This document shows positions 28,324-39,928 of a DNA stretch of 64,000 bases, in pieces; the first letter of the stretch is position 1; each line of letters begins with the position of its first letter. This stretch comes from Bacteroidota bacterium. Its GTDB lineage: Bacteria; Bacteroidota; Bacteroidia; AKYH767-A; OLB10. Both the position numbers and the translations under genes were made by a program. The notes beneath the pieces were generated by a model that was given only the letters and a program-made list of their open reading frames with translations, was not told where the DNA came from and searched no databases. The stretch covers positions 62,001-126,000 of the forward strand of contig JADJOZ010000009.1 of assembly GCA_016713525.1 (NCBI GenBank), written 5' to 3'.

Positions 28324-31024
28324 CTATAAACGCGAATCCGCTTTTTTCAATTGTGTTCTCTTAAATCCAAAATCTATCAGTTTATCGATAAATTCATAGG
28401 GTTTGTAATGATTGATTGCCGCCTGATGAAATATGCAGGTAGCAGGTGTCATCCCCGGAAGGGAATTTACTTCTATAATCAACACTTCAACACTTTTATT
28501 TTCAAATATTCTTACAAAAGCATCAATACGTGCATAACCTTCAACTTTCAATACACGGGCAGCTTTTTCCAGTTCTTCTTTTACTATTGACGAAATTCTT
28601 CTGTTTTCATCCTGATCCTTTGAATACCTGGCAGGTGTAATATTTTGTCCCTGTCCAGCCAGAAACTTTTCTTCCAGACTTAATACATCGCCTTCCGAAA
28701 GAGCTTCTGAAGCTTCAAAAACCTCATATTCCAGATTACCTTTTTCATCATAATAGGTCAGCAATCCACCGGTTACTTCCAGAAAACGGGAGGCACCTTT
28801 TTTTGTCACCAATTCTTCAATCAGAAAACAATTTTTATTAGGAAACTCCTCTTTGGGTTTAATCTTAAGCAACGTAGCTGCAGCAGGAACCAGCTCCTCA
28901 GTTTTTCGGAATATCAGTTCAGCAAATGCATGCAATTCATTTTCATTTCTGATAATTTTGACAGCGGAACTGCATCCATCATCAACAGGCTTTGCAATGA
29001 ATGGAAAATTAAATTCTTTAAGTAAAGATTCTTCCAATGCACTTGGATCATGTCGCCATTCGGTTTCAGTAACAACACGGTGATGCGCGGCATGCAACCC
29101 GTTTTTCATCAGCAATTCATTGGTAGCAAATTTATCAATGGTGATCTGTGAAGTAACAACACCAGAACCATTATAAGGGAGTCCAACGCGTTCTAGTTTA
29201 GACTGCACTACTCCATCCTCTCCGGGTCTGCCATGCAAGGCAATAAATACACCATCAACCATTTTTGCCAGCTCTTCATAAGTAACAGGCAATGGTTCAG
29301 TAATGGTACCTGCTGCAGCATATCGCGAAGTAATGGCAGCACATTCGTTCATAATTTGGGTGATGATGGTGTGTCGTTCAAAATGTTCGACTTTTTCACG
29401 AATATCATCGGCATTATCTTTTAGAAGGACATTAACAGGCAGCACATGCAATTGATGCACCTTATCATTACCGGAAAGAAAAACCGGAACAGGCTGATAG
29501 CGGTCAGAAGATGATAATTTCTCATAAATATTACGTCCGCTTTCAACTGAAATATGTCTCTCGGAAGAATAACCTCCCATAATTACAGCAATCTTTTTAC
29601 GGGTATTAACTGAAGATTGAAGACTGGTGATATTTCTGTCGAGGTGCTGCAACAACCATGGAATAACCTTGTAGGATTTAATATCACGCACACGGTTGAC
29701 CAACGATGCTCTGATAATGTAGGTGATGAATTGAGAAGGATTCAACCCGATTTCAGCAGCCTGATGGAAGAAGAATGATGAAGGCAACATTCCCGAAGTA
29801 GTATTGGGGTCATTCAGCAAAATGGTACCATCAGGAGTTATAAATCCATCTATACGGGCATAAACATTAAAAGCAAGTTTTGTAAACAACTGCTGACATT
29901 GTGTTCTTATTCTTTGAATTTCGGCATCAGGCAAATTAATCGGAGTGATTTTCCTAGATAACCCTGGCAGATATTTGGAACGATAATCGAACAATTCCTT
30001 TCCTTTTCTGATTTCAGTCGGAGGAAGAGCCACCGGAATTCCATCTAAATTCTCAATAACAATACAAGAGAATTCTTTCCCGGATATAAATTCTTCAATT
30101 ATAACTTCACTTTCACTTTCGATACTTTCAATAAGAATTTCTTCTTCAGGTTCAGAAAACAGCTGATTCAGATTTGATAATAATTCTTCGGGATGAAAAA
30201 TAATTTTGCTGGATATTTTTACCGGAATTCCTATTCCCTCACGGATATCGGTAAGAGTTCTTACAAATTCAATTTTTTGATCGAAAGTAAGTGCCTGCCA
30301 TTCGGTATTTGTTAATCGGTATGTAAAAAAAGATTTCTCAACCGCTTTTTTAAATTTCACAGGATCGGAATCCTGTAAAACAGATATTCCAATTGAGGAT
30401 CCCTGATTTGCTGCTTTAACAACACAAGGGAATTTTATTTTTTCGAGCCGATTATTAATTTCCTTTTCGGTACCATTTGAGCTAAACCAATCTTCTCTTC
30501 TGATGGTCTGATAGGCAGGAACAGTAAATCCGGCATTTTTCATCCATTCTTTTTGCATGGCTTTATTCATACCAATGCAAGAAGAAAGAATACCGGATCC
30601 TGAGTAAGGAATTCTGTAATACTCCAATAGTCCCTGAATGCGACCATCTTCGCCATCGCTACCATGCAGGCATAAGAATGCAAAATCAATTAATCCTGAA
30701 AGTGATGAAGGCTCTATCCGAGTACCAATTTTATGAATCAGTTTCAACTGATCCTGCAATGCCAATTCGCCAAGACTTTCAGCATAAACCTGATAATCAT
30801 TCGGAGATGGTGGAACCTGCTCGGGGTGGGGATAAAAATCGCGAATACTTCCTTTGTAAATAAACTCCCAGTTCATCAGGATAAAATTCCCGAAACTGTC
30901 AATAAATACCGGCACCGGATCAAAAGTGCTTTATCCAGATTATCATAAACAGTTCTTCCTCCGGCGAAAGAGATCTCTCTTTCCCGGGAAGCACCTCCGA
31001 AGATGACTCCAATTCTTGTTTTCA
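28324..31024 (-). CDS. ddl: Double-length D-alanine-D-alanine ligase (two fused Ddl units, one frameshift)
   Basis: From the ATG at 31022-31024 the product is about 899 residues, against 300-350 for an ordinary Ddl. Each half has its own N-terminal motif (GVIFGGASREREIS; AVIMGGYSSERHIS), GEDG substrate motif (LHGSDGEDGRIQG; LHGRPGEDGVVQS) and ATP-grasp core. The C-terminal half ends in the canonical EVNSLPGMT. The N-terminal half has GSSIG and ARIDGF, but LNDPNTTSGM replaces the usual Glu-x-Asn motif. The C-terminal half has DDGCSSAV in place of the glycine-rich GSSxG loop. The halves may therefore have specialised. A frame break near 30930-30936 (one T short) separates the first 35 residues from the rest. 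First gene of the ddl-PASTA-cargo-rluD operon. Confidence 0.88.
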
Positions 31025-31031
31025 TAGGTTA

Positions 31032-31039
31032 CAAAATTA
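31032..31039 (-). promoter_or_regulatory. Candidate -7 element for the ddl operon
   Basis: On the minus strand it reads TAATTTTG, matching TAnnTTTG. It is only 7 bp before the ddl start codon, so the transcript would be almost leaderless. Confidence 0.45.
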
Positions 31040-31151
31040 GCAAAACCATCCCTAAAATACCGGTTGAAAGTCCGATTTTTCAACGTTTTCGCTGTTCATA
31101 ACAAAACAACAGGAAAGCAAAAAGAAAAACGACAGGCAAACCGGCTTATTG

Positions 31152-31736
31152 CTAAAAACTCTGATTCAGAAAAGCCACCAATTTATCAATGGCCATCCTG
31201 CGATGACTCAACCTGTTTTTCAAATCTGGTGAAAGCATTGCAAATGTTTGCGAATAGCTTTCCGGAATAAAGACAGGATCATAACCAAATCCGGAATTTC
31301 CAGCCTGTTTTTGAGCAATTGTGCCATTTACAAACCCTTCAAAAAGGAATTCCTGCCCTTCTAATACCAGTGCCAGGACTGCAACAAATCGAGCCTTCCT
31401 ATTGATAACACCCTCCATTTCAGCCATTAAACGATCAATATTTTGCTGAGCACTGCTTCCCGGTCCTGCAAAGCGTGCCGAATATACACCCGGGCGACCT
31501 GATAAGGCCTCTACTTCCAATCCCGAATCATCAGCCAAACTGTTTACCATGAATTTATTGCTTATAAATCGGGCTTTTAGCAAGGCATTTCCGGCAAAAG
31601 TATCAGCTGTTTCAGGAATATCACCGGTAAACCCCAACTCCTTCATACTCACTATTTCGAAACTTTGAGGCATCATCTGCCGTATCTCAGTTAATTTAGA
31701 AGAATTGCCTGAAGCAACTACCAATTTAAAATTCAT
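31152..31736 (-). CDS. rdgB: Non-canonical purine NTP pyrophosphatase, RdgB/HAM1 family
   Basis: The 194-residue enzyme hydrolyses ITP, dITP and XTP to the monophosphate, keeping deaminated purines out of nucleic acids. Family motifs are all present: VVASGNSSKLTEI near the start, the substrate loop ETADTFAGNALLKAR, the metal-binding DDSGLEVEAL, GVYSARFAG, and the C-terminal GFGYDPVFIP and RLSHRRMAIDKL. Length is normal and the frame is intact. It is transcribed towards the ddl operon, with 127 bp between, and is divergent from the PKD cargo gene. Confidence 0.95.
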   Translation of the reverse strand: MNFKLVVASGNSSKLTEIRQMMPQSFEIVSMKELGFTGDIPETADTFAGNALLKARFISNKFMVNSLADDSGLEVEALSGRPGVYSARFAGPGSSAQQNIDRLMAEMEGVINRKARFVAVLALVLEGQEFLFEGFVNGTIAQKQAGNSGFGYDPVFIPESYSQTFAMLSPDLKNRLSHRRMAIDKLVAFLNQSF

Positions 31737-31754
31737 TTGCAGATAGCATTTTAC

Positions 31755-31762
31755 TAAATTTG
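31755..31762 (+). promoter_or_regulatory. Candidate -7 element for the PKD cargo gene
   Basis: TAAATTTG matches TAnnTTTG, 31 bp before the start codon. A TTTG lies 15 bp upstream, closer than the usual 19-20 bp. Confidence 0.45.
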
Positions 31763-31793
31763 TTCCAGTTAACTAACCTCCAAAACTACAAAA

Positions 31794-34700
31794 ATGCGCC
31801 ATAGCATTTTCACCTTGCTTATCTGTTTCCTTACCGTGCAGGTATCAAAAGCTCAATGTCCGACTACCGGTTTTACCATGCCCGACAGTGTGTGTGCCGG
31901 GCAATCGTTTCAAATCACCAATAGCAGCACAACCGGTTTAAGTTATCAGTGGGATTTGTGCAATGGCGACTTAAGCCGCATTCCGACAGGACAGAATCTG
32001 GGGAATATTGGACCTTTGACTTTCCCACAACAAACCAAAGTGGTTACTGACAATGGTAAATATTTTATTTTTATTGCTAACTATGTAAACGGCAATCTTT
32101 TACGCTACGACTTTGGCACTTCATTAGACAATACACCAGTAGTTTACAATTATGGCAATTTTACTGCAGCTTTGAATCAGCCAATTGGATTGGATGTTAT
32201 CAGAGATAATGGAATCTGGTATGCCCTGGTTGCAAACAATTCAAATAAGAAACTTATCCGTATTAATCTGGGAGCACTTATTGAAGCAAATATTTCCAGT
32301 GCAACTGATTTGGGACTTTTTGGATTAAACAACCCGAAAAACCTGAGGATTGCAAAAGATGGAAACAATTTTCATGTTTTTGCTACCAATGAACTTGGAA
32401 ATGATCTGATCAGAATTGATTTCGGAACATCCATTTCTAATACCCCATCGGGATTTACCACATTAAACAATGCAATATTTGTTTCCAGCTGGGGATTTGA
32501 TGTAGCTTATGATTGCAGTCTGAGTAAATATGTCGGCTTCCTTTTAAGCTATACTCAAAGCAAACTTCACATTCTTGACTTTGGTTCTTCACTTACCAAT
32601 GCTCCAACCATTGCCACCACAATAAACACTTCTCAGAATCCCAGTGGAGCGCAATTGATTCGTGATGGTCAAAACTGGCATTTGATACTTGCAAGTTTCG
32701 GATTAAATCAAATGCAGAATTTTAAAATCGGAAATAACCTGCTTAACACGCCTGTTTCCATTTTTACCGATACGGTTGGAGGGATAAAGAGTCCACAATC
32801 TATGTCAGTTTTCAAAGACTCATCCAGATTTTATGCCTTTACTACCAATACTTCTCCAAGTTCTTTTTCAAGAATAAAATGGCCGGAGACGTGCACTTCC
32901 AACCCTATTTTCTCAACTGATCCTACAGGAATACAAGCAACAGCCAGCGGAGGTGGGTTTCAACAAATTACTTTGACAGCAACTGCAGCAAATGGTGCTA
33001 CCAATTCATTTAACGATAGCATTTTTGTGAGTCCTACACCTACCCCATTTTTCACTGTTGCATCAGCTTGTGAAGGATTTCCAGTTCAGTTTTAGATTCT
33101 TCCTACATAAATCCCGGTGCCATAGGTTCATGGACATGGGATTTTGGTGACGGTTCAGCAGGAAGCTCGGTGCAAAACCCTGTTCACAATTATGCCTCGA
33201 ATGGTAGTTTTTTAGTAACCCTTAATGCATCGAGCACAGCCGGATGTACTTCTGTTTACAGTGACAGCATCACCATCAGTCCAGTTCCTGATGCTGATTT
33301 CTCATTTGTCAATAATCAATGTCAGGGATATCAGGTTAACTTCAGTGATTTGTCACAGGCATTTGGTTCCAGTTCAATTATTTCATGGAGCTGGAATTTT
33401 GGTGATGGATCACCATTGGAATCAGTTCAGAATCCGATTCATGCTTTTGATACAACAGGAACGTTCTCCGTAAAACTATTAGTAACTACCAATAGCGGAT
33501 GTATCGACAGTCTGATAAAAACCATTACGATTTTACCTTCTCCAATTGCTGATTTTGCGGTCGCATCAACTTGCGTAGGAGAAACCGCATCTTTTACCAA
33601 TTTAACACAGATTTCAGGTGGTGGAAGCATTAATTATAATTGGGATTTCGGAGATGGAGGCAGTTCGTTGCTTACAAATCCTATTCATCAATACACTTCA
33701 CTGGCAGGCAACTATCTGGTTCAGTTAATTGCAATTGCTGCCAACGGATGTAGTGATACCATTATCACCGACATTCGAATAGCCAATAAACCAACTCCTC
33801 AATTTTCATGGACACCGTTAACTGTTTGTCAGGGCAATCAGGTAACCTTCACTAACAGCTCATTTGGGACGGGAATTGATACCATTTCAAATTACATCTG
33901 GAGTTTTGGAGATCTCACTACATCGACTGATGAAAATCCATTCCATGTTTATGCCGACACCGGAAGTTATACCGTTACTTTAACAGCGATTGCTCCTGTT
34001 GATTGTGAGAATTCAATTTCTCAGTTTATATCTGTAATTCCCGGCCCTACGGCAACATTTACTTTCAACAATGTTTGTTTGAACGGAACAACTACTTTTA
34101 ATCCATCTGTAACAACACCTCCGGGAACACAAATCGATTCCATGTTTTGGGATTTTGGCGATGGAACAACATTCACGGGACTCACTTCGCCCGGGCATAT
34201 TTATCAGGCCCCTGGCTCCTATTTTGTTCAAATGACTGCATACAATGATATTCAATGCACAGGCAGTTTTGCCGATACTGTTGTTGTTTACCCTTTGCCA
34301 CAAGCATCTTTTGTTACCACCAATTTATGCAGTGGATCCTCTGTTATATTTGATGGAACATCATCCATGGTAACTGGTGATTCTCTTACAAGCTGGATTT
34401 GGAATTTTGATGGTTTGGGTTCGGCATCCGATTCTATTGCATCTTTTACATTTGCACAAAGCGGAACTTACGATGTTACGCTGATTACCGGCACCATTCA
34501 TGGATGCACCGATACAGTGGTAAATCCTGTTATTATACTGCAGGCTCCCGACTTTGACTTTACATTTACCGATCCTTGCCTTGGTGGTACATCAGTTTTC
34601 ACTTTCGTTTCAAACATCACTCCTGCTCCATCTGCAACAATGCTATGGGACTTTGGTGATGGAAGCCTGAGTAGTTTACAAGCGCCCATCCACACTTATG

Positions 34701-35859
34701 GAACTGCTGACACATTTGATGTAAAATTACAAGTCACATATGCGAGTAATCTTTGTACTTCAACTTGTAAAACAATTAATAATTAAACCAATTCCGGAGG
34801 CCCGGGTTCCTGGTAACCAATAACTGCGTTGATCTACCAGTGAATCTGAATGACACCTCTTCAGTAATGAGCGGTTCCTTGATTTCCTGGAATTGGGATT
34901 TTGGAATATTAGGTGGTTCTACCAGCCAAAATCCTGTAATCAGCACTTCTGTTGGAGGAACATATCCGGTAATATTAACAGTAACTTCCAATGAAGGTTG
35001 TTCGGCAACTGCAACCGGATCCATTGTTGTTTTTGCTCAGCCAGTAGCTGCATTTGTTCCCGATCCAATATTTGGATCACCTCCTCTTACTGTAAATTTC
35101 ATCAACAATACCCTTGGCGGGATAAATTACGAATGGACCTTTGGTGATGGTTCAATTTCATCAACAACAACTCCTACACATGTTTATCAGGATACCGGAA
35201 ATTACAATATTACTATGATTGCAATAAGTGCTGAAGGTTGTCGTGACACTGCATACTCAACTGTTTCTGTATTAATACCGAAAATGGATATTCAGGTCAG
35301 GAAAATTGGCATTACGCAACTAAACGGATTAGTGCGACTCTCGGCAGAAATTGTGAATGTTGGAAATGTTGTTGTGAATGAAATTGCCATTACAGGTGTC
35401 ATTGAAAACGGCTCTGTGCTGGTTGAGGAATACAATGGAACATTAGCGCCGGGACAGTTACTGAATTACAACTTCATTTCAAGCTATGAAATAGATGGTA
35501 ATTTCAGCCCGGGATATTATTGTGTGGAAGCAATTAATACATCAGGTACTCAGGATGTGAATTTGGCAAACAATAAGAAATGTGCGGTTGCGAATTCCGA
35601 CTTTGAATTATTTACAGCCTACCCGAATCCATTTGACAGTGAATTGCAGGTAAATTTCAATATTGGTTCCGATGGCATATATGAAGTAAAACTATATGAT
35701 CAAACCGGAAAACTCGTTGCAAATACAACAGATAATAAAGGATTGAGAGGATTTAACAGTACTAAACTTGATACTAGAAGTGTTTCAAAAGGAACTTACA
35801 ATCTGGTACTAATTTTCAGGGATGAACAAAGATCCATTACTACACTAAAAATCAAATAA
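31794..35859 (+). CDS. Giant multi-PKD T9SS cargo protein (frameshifted)
   Basis: About 1,355 residues when rebuilt. A signal peptide (LTVQVSKAQ) is followed by a propeller-like region (about 50-360) with repeats such as LIRINLGALIEA and LIRIDFGTSISN. At least nine PKD domains follow, seen by motifs WTWDFGDG, WSWNFGDG, YNWDFGDGG, FWDFGDGT and WTFGDG. The C-terminus is a CARDB-like domain and a T9SS sorting domain (AYPNPFDSELQV to RSITTLKIK). Breaks: at 33090 (one T short, giving an early TAG), and two close compensating indels near 34780 and 34803. PKD arrays usually make rigid stalks for adhesion or polymer binding. The gene overlaps the end of the convergent glycosyltransferase gene by 8 bases. 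Confidence 0.85.
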
Positions 35860-36931
35860 CAGAACTTTTAAACCGGGGTATTTCAGGTAAATTTCGATTC
35901 ATGAAGGGAAGTTTCGAGAGGAAGTACCTGGAACCGCGTTTGTGAATAAAAAGAGGAAGATGCGCAAATATATTCCAAAGGATTACACCTTTATGTTTGA
36001 ATCTGGCACTTTTAAAAGATTGTAATAAAATATCTATTTTTTGTTCAATCAGGAATTCATCAATTTCTGCAACAACAGATGCATCAGGTTTTTCATTCTT
36101 TAGAAATTCATTCCGCAGCATGTCGAGTGTTTCAAGTGCTTCATTCAAAAGCTTGTAAGAAACGTTAAAACTGATTCTGTTGATCATCACTTTGTGAAGG
36201 AAGAAATCGAATCGTTTATTGAAATAATTTTCAATATTCCTTACCGAGATTTTTGTATGCGTTGAAATCTGAATTTTCTCAAACTTATAGGATACACTTT
36301 CCGGATTCATTCTCAGAAAATAGAGTGGCGATTCATAATTTTTAAATCGATAGCCCTCGGCCAGGAGTCGCGAAAATATTTCATAATCTTCAGAATGAAT
36401 ATACTGATCATCGAAAGGGTTGGCTTTGAAAACAGATGCCTTTCCAACCACACAAGGATGATTTACCGGTGTACAGAAAAATGATACGAACTGAAGTGAT
36501 TTCGATTGCAATGCTTTAGGATGAGCCTGTCTTTTTACAATACCATCATATGAAATATAATAAAATCCTGCAGAGATAACATCCAGTTTTGGATCCAGAT
36601 CAAATTCTTTTAATAGCAATTTTATTCTGTCAGGATGAGAAATATCATCAGCATCCATGCGGGCTATGAAATCACCGGTTGCTAATTGTACTCCTTTATT
36701 CAATGTTTTAATAAGTCCCATATTTCTTTCGTTGAAAACAGGAACAATCCGGGGATCTATCTGACTATACTTAGTAATCAGTTCAGCGGTGTTATCTTTA
36801 GATCCATCATCAATCAATAAAATTTCAAGATTGGAATAACTTTGATTCAGAACCGAATCAACAGCTTCATGAAAATAAGCTGCAGCATTATAACAAGGCA
36901 TTAAAACCGTAACTTTTTTCCCTTCAGTCAT
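35852..36931 (-). CDS. Family 2 glycosyltransferase
   Basis: The 359-residue protein has the GT-A fold start KVTVLMPCYNAAAYFHEAV, the first acidic site LLIDDGSKDNTAEL and the DxD-type metal/sugar-nucleotide motif ARMDADD near residue 90. The later EDYEIFSRLL matches the base-region ED motif of GT2 enzymes. It lacks membrane helices, so it should act at the inner membrane's cytoplasmic face, adding a sugar to a lipid-linked glycan. It overlaps the preceding GT4 gene by 4 bp (ATGA) and is the last gene of the polysaccharide operon. Sugar and linkage cannot be deduced. The frame is intact. Confidence 0.9.
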   Translation of the reverse strand: MTEGKKVTVLMPCYNAAAYFHEAVDSVLNQSYSNLEILLIDDGSKDNTAELITKYSQIDPRIVPVFNERNMGLIKTLNKGVQLATGDFIARMDADDISHPDRIKLLLKEFDLDPKLDVISAGFYYISYDGIVKRQAHPKALQSKSLQFVSFFCTPVNHPCVVGKASVFKANPFDDQYIHSEDYEIFSRLLAEGYRFKNYESPLYFLRMNPESVSYKFEKIQISTHTKISVRNIENYFNKRFDFFLHKVMINRISFNVSYKLLNEALETLDMLRNEFLKNEKPDASVVAEIDEFLIEQKIDILLQSFKSARFKHKGVILWNIFAHLPLFIHKRGSRYFLSKLPFMNRNLPEIPRFKSSVI

Positions 36932-38051
36932 GCTTCAGAATAGAGTTGTTCTAACTTATGAATCTTTGTTCTTACGTCAAATCGTTTTGCAACTATTTTG
37001 TATCCGTTAACAACCATACTTTCCACTGCCGGTCCTTTTTTCAGTAAATATTGAATTGCTTCTGATACCTTTTCACTGTTTTTAAATGGGACAACCAAAC
37101 AATTCTCTTTATCTACTGCAAATTCAGGGGCAACACCTGAAAGAGAAAAAACTGATGGAATTTCTGAAGCTAAAGCTTCCAGATAAATCTGTCCAAATGC
37201 TTCAGCTGAAGCTGTTATAGGAATATGAACAAAACATGAAAACAACTTATACAAAGCTGCTATATCGTTTTCAAAAACAATAAGTCGATACCTGGCTTCA
37301 TCAATATCTTTAAGCAAATTCATCACTTCCTGCTTATAAGAACCGGAAGCATTGGCAAGAATTAACACTGCATCGGGATGGGATTTAAGTACATCTTTAA
37401 ATGCAGGAATCAAATATTGCAAACCTTTTAACTCGATGAACCTGCTGATTACACCAACTACCGGTTGTTCAGGTAATATTGCATATTTTTCACGTAACAA
37501 ATTTACACGGTCGGCTGTAACAACTCCGGGTTTATAATCATCCATATCTATTCCATGATGAATGAGCCGGACTTTTTCAGGGTTTACATGCTCATAATTC
37601 AAAAGAATATTTTCAACATTTTTACTTATGGCGACAATTTTAGTCGTTAAAGAATTAATGAGTTTGTCGTATTTCCTGCACCCGGAAACCATACATGATG
37701 AAAATCGGAATGATGCCGTGTGGTTATGCGATGTTTTACACCTGCCAACCTGGCTGCCATCATTCCTGCGAGGGTTCCTTCAAACAAATGTGCATGAACG
37801 ATATCATATTTATTTTTAAGCATTAGCAAAAACAACCTGAATGTCAATGCCGGCAAATCTTTCTTTCCATTGTAAGTGAAATGATGGCAAGGCACATTAT
37901 GACTTTCCAGAAACTGATGCATAAACGAACCTTTAGCATTAATCAAAGCGAATTCAAGTTCAAAAGCATCCCGGTTTATAAAACGCACAAACCATTCATG
38001 CTCCTGAGCTTTTGAAATATTAAAGAGAACTGTGAGCACCTTCCTTTTCAT
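36928..38051 (-). CDS. Family 4 (GT-B) glycosyltransferase (one frameshift)
   Basis: About 374 residues when rebuilt. The N-terminal Rossmann domain has the acceptor-side motif YDIVHAHLFEGTLAGMMAAR and HRITTRHHSDF. The C-terminal domain has the family signature VGVISRFIELKGLQYLIPAF and the E-x7-E-like motif SAEAFGQIYLEALASEIP, where nucleotide-sugar is bound. The frame breaks near 37680-37690, just after FHHVWFPG, and a one-base change restores it. It overlaps both neighbours by 4 bp, which shows translational coupling within the polysaccharide operon. Sugar specificity is unknown. Confidence 0.87.
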
Positions 38052-39182
38052 TTCAATTCCGCCAGCGGTTGGTTAATTTTTTCAAATATGAGCGTCAGCA
38101 AAGCATTATAGTCGATTGATTTCAAATAAGAGTTTACAACCTGCTGATCAAATTCCAATTCATTGGAATATCCTTTAATTATTAATGCAAAGTATTCTTC
38201 CAGGGTAGTTACATTGTAAATTGCTTTATTTTGAAGAGAGCCTATTTCACAATCGATATTTGAGACAATACTTTTCCCTGCTGCGAGATAACTAATAACT
38301 TTGAGTGGTGAGCGGAGGTTATTCCGGTCGTGACGGGAATTATCGTATGCTATAATTCCTATTCTGCATGCCTGCAGATGTTTTCTGAAATCAACCGGTG
38401 GCATTGGTCCAAGCCAGGTAACCCTTCAATAGAAAGCAACTGCTTAAATGACCTTTCTTATTATTATCGCGGGTAGTATCGGGTCCAATGAGCACCAGTT
38501 TACCGGAAATTTTTTAGCCAATGCCTGCAAAAATAAAAAATCAATTTCATCAGAAATAGTTCCAAGTAACAAAATAGAATCGTAAGTAACCAATTGTTGT
38601 ATGATGGCTTCAGGCTCCTGCACCTGAAAAAATTGTGTGTCGGCACCCTGCCCTATTTGAATTACATTTTTATTTAATTTACGATAGTGCTCAATGAACT
38701 TCGGACTTGTAATAATAACTAAATCGGCAGCTAACGATTGCTCCACATCCAAGTGACTTCCTGCAATAGGATCAACCACATGATAAATGTGTTTGATATT
38801 TCTGTTTTTCCGAAATGAATGAAATGACCGGAAAGGATCGAAATGCCATAAAACGGAAATCGCACCATATCCACTTTTTCTCATAAGTCTGTTACATAGC
38901 CTTTCGTTAACGGCATCATTAATCTTAAGAGCTACTTACCAAAAAAGATGGTAAAAAATTGAAGTATCGAATAACCGTCAGAGAATCACTGACTTTCTTA
39001 ACATATTGTTTCCAGGAAAACAAATTTCGAAAATTCCAGGGTTCAGGTGGATCAAAATAAATGACCTGATATCTTTTTGATAATTGAAAGGCATAATGCA
39101 ACTGGGTATGCCAGATAGGACCCCACGGTTCATCAGAGGTTACAACCACTACTTCAGAATTTGATGTGTGAGCAGTACCCAT
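38048..39182 (-). CDS. Glycosyltransferase of the GT4/GT1-like type (several frameshifts)
   Basis: About 378 residues when rebuilt: an N-terminal domain (VVVTSDEPWGPIWHTQLHYA), then VLWHFDPFRSFHSF and HIYHVVDPIAGSHLD, then the donor domain (SILLLGTISDEIDFLFLQAL, VTWLGPMPPVDFRKHLQACR, SPLKVISYLAAGKSIVSN). This pattern resembles single-polypeptide GT-B enzymes similar to teichuronic-acid or capsule transferases. The frame breaks near 38930 (one G short), 38510, 38445-38460 and 38420-38430. No single frame covers more than half, so this gene is the most damaged in the window. All breaks look like one-base indels. It overlaps the next gene by 4 bp, which supports a real, translated gene. Confidence 0.75.
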
Positions 39183-39195
39183 TGCCTCTCAAAAA

Positions 39196-39909
39196 TTACG
39201 ACCTATTAGTCAAATTCAAATCAACATAAATAATAGTTGATACACTTCCTACAATGATGTTTTTTCCAAGAGCTTCATAACCTAGTTTCTGCAAATAATT
39301 ATATGTAACAGATTTAATTACATCAGAAAGAGAGAATACATGATTTTGTTCTATAGCAATTATTTTGGGACGATTTTGTTGAAAATTGATAGAATTCAAC
39401 ACTTCAATTTCAAATCCTTCCGCATCAATATTTAAAAAATCAATTGCTTTCCCTGGGGGCAAATGCCTGTCAATAACTGATTGAAGTGTTACAACAGGTA
39501 ATTCAACTTCACTGGTGACTTTATCGAAATAACCATTCTCAACAAGAGTTTCCTTGGAAAATGTATTCATTTTGGGTTCATTGGCCAAAATATAATATTT
39601 TAAAGTACCTGGCTCATTACCGATTCCTAACTCCAGATTTATATCTCCGGGCCGGTACTGATTGAATAAAGCAGCAGAGCCGGGACGCGGATCTATATTT
39701 ATTCCCTGCCAGCCATTTCGATGCAGGAGATTGGTATTGGATCCATATTGCGGATGGTAGGCTCCAACATCAATAAAAAACCCTTTTTCTATCTTTAAAA
39801 TTGATTTGATGATTGCAAAAACATTTAAATCTTCACCACTTTGAGAGTAATGAATGCCTGGTTCAAACGGACCATAAATTAATTTCTTAACTAATTTTTT
39901 CAGAAACAT
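39196..39909 (-). CDS. FkbM-family SAM-dependent methyltransferase
   Basis: The 237-residue protein has the family's SQSGEDL start, the SAM-binding motif GFFIDVGAYHPQYGS near residue 45, the acidic loop INIDPRPGSA and the C-terminal motif FLNIDAEGFEIEVL. FkbM enzymes O-methylate sugars or other hydroxyls and are common in O-antigen and capsule loci. Its position directly downstream of the Wzt-type ATPase (19 bp) and before three glycosyltransferases points to methylation of the exported glycan, possibly at its terminal residue. The frame is intact. Confidence 0.88.
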   Translation of the reverse strand: MFLKKLVKKLIYGPFEPGIHYSQSGEDLNVFAIIKSILKIEKGFFIDVGAYHPQYGSNTNLLHRNGWQGINIDPRPGSAALFNQYRPGDINLELGIGNEPGTLKYYILANEPKMNTFSKETLVENGYFDKVTSEVELPVVTLQSVIDRHLPPGKAIDFLNIDAEGFEIEVLNSINFQQNRPKIIAIEQNHVFSLSDVIKSVTYNYLQKLGYEALGKNIIVGSVSTIIYVDLNLTNRS

Positions 39910-39928
39910 ATGTAAGTTTGATTACCGG

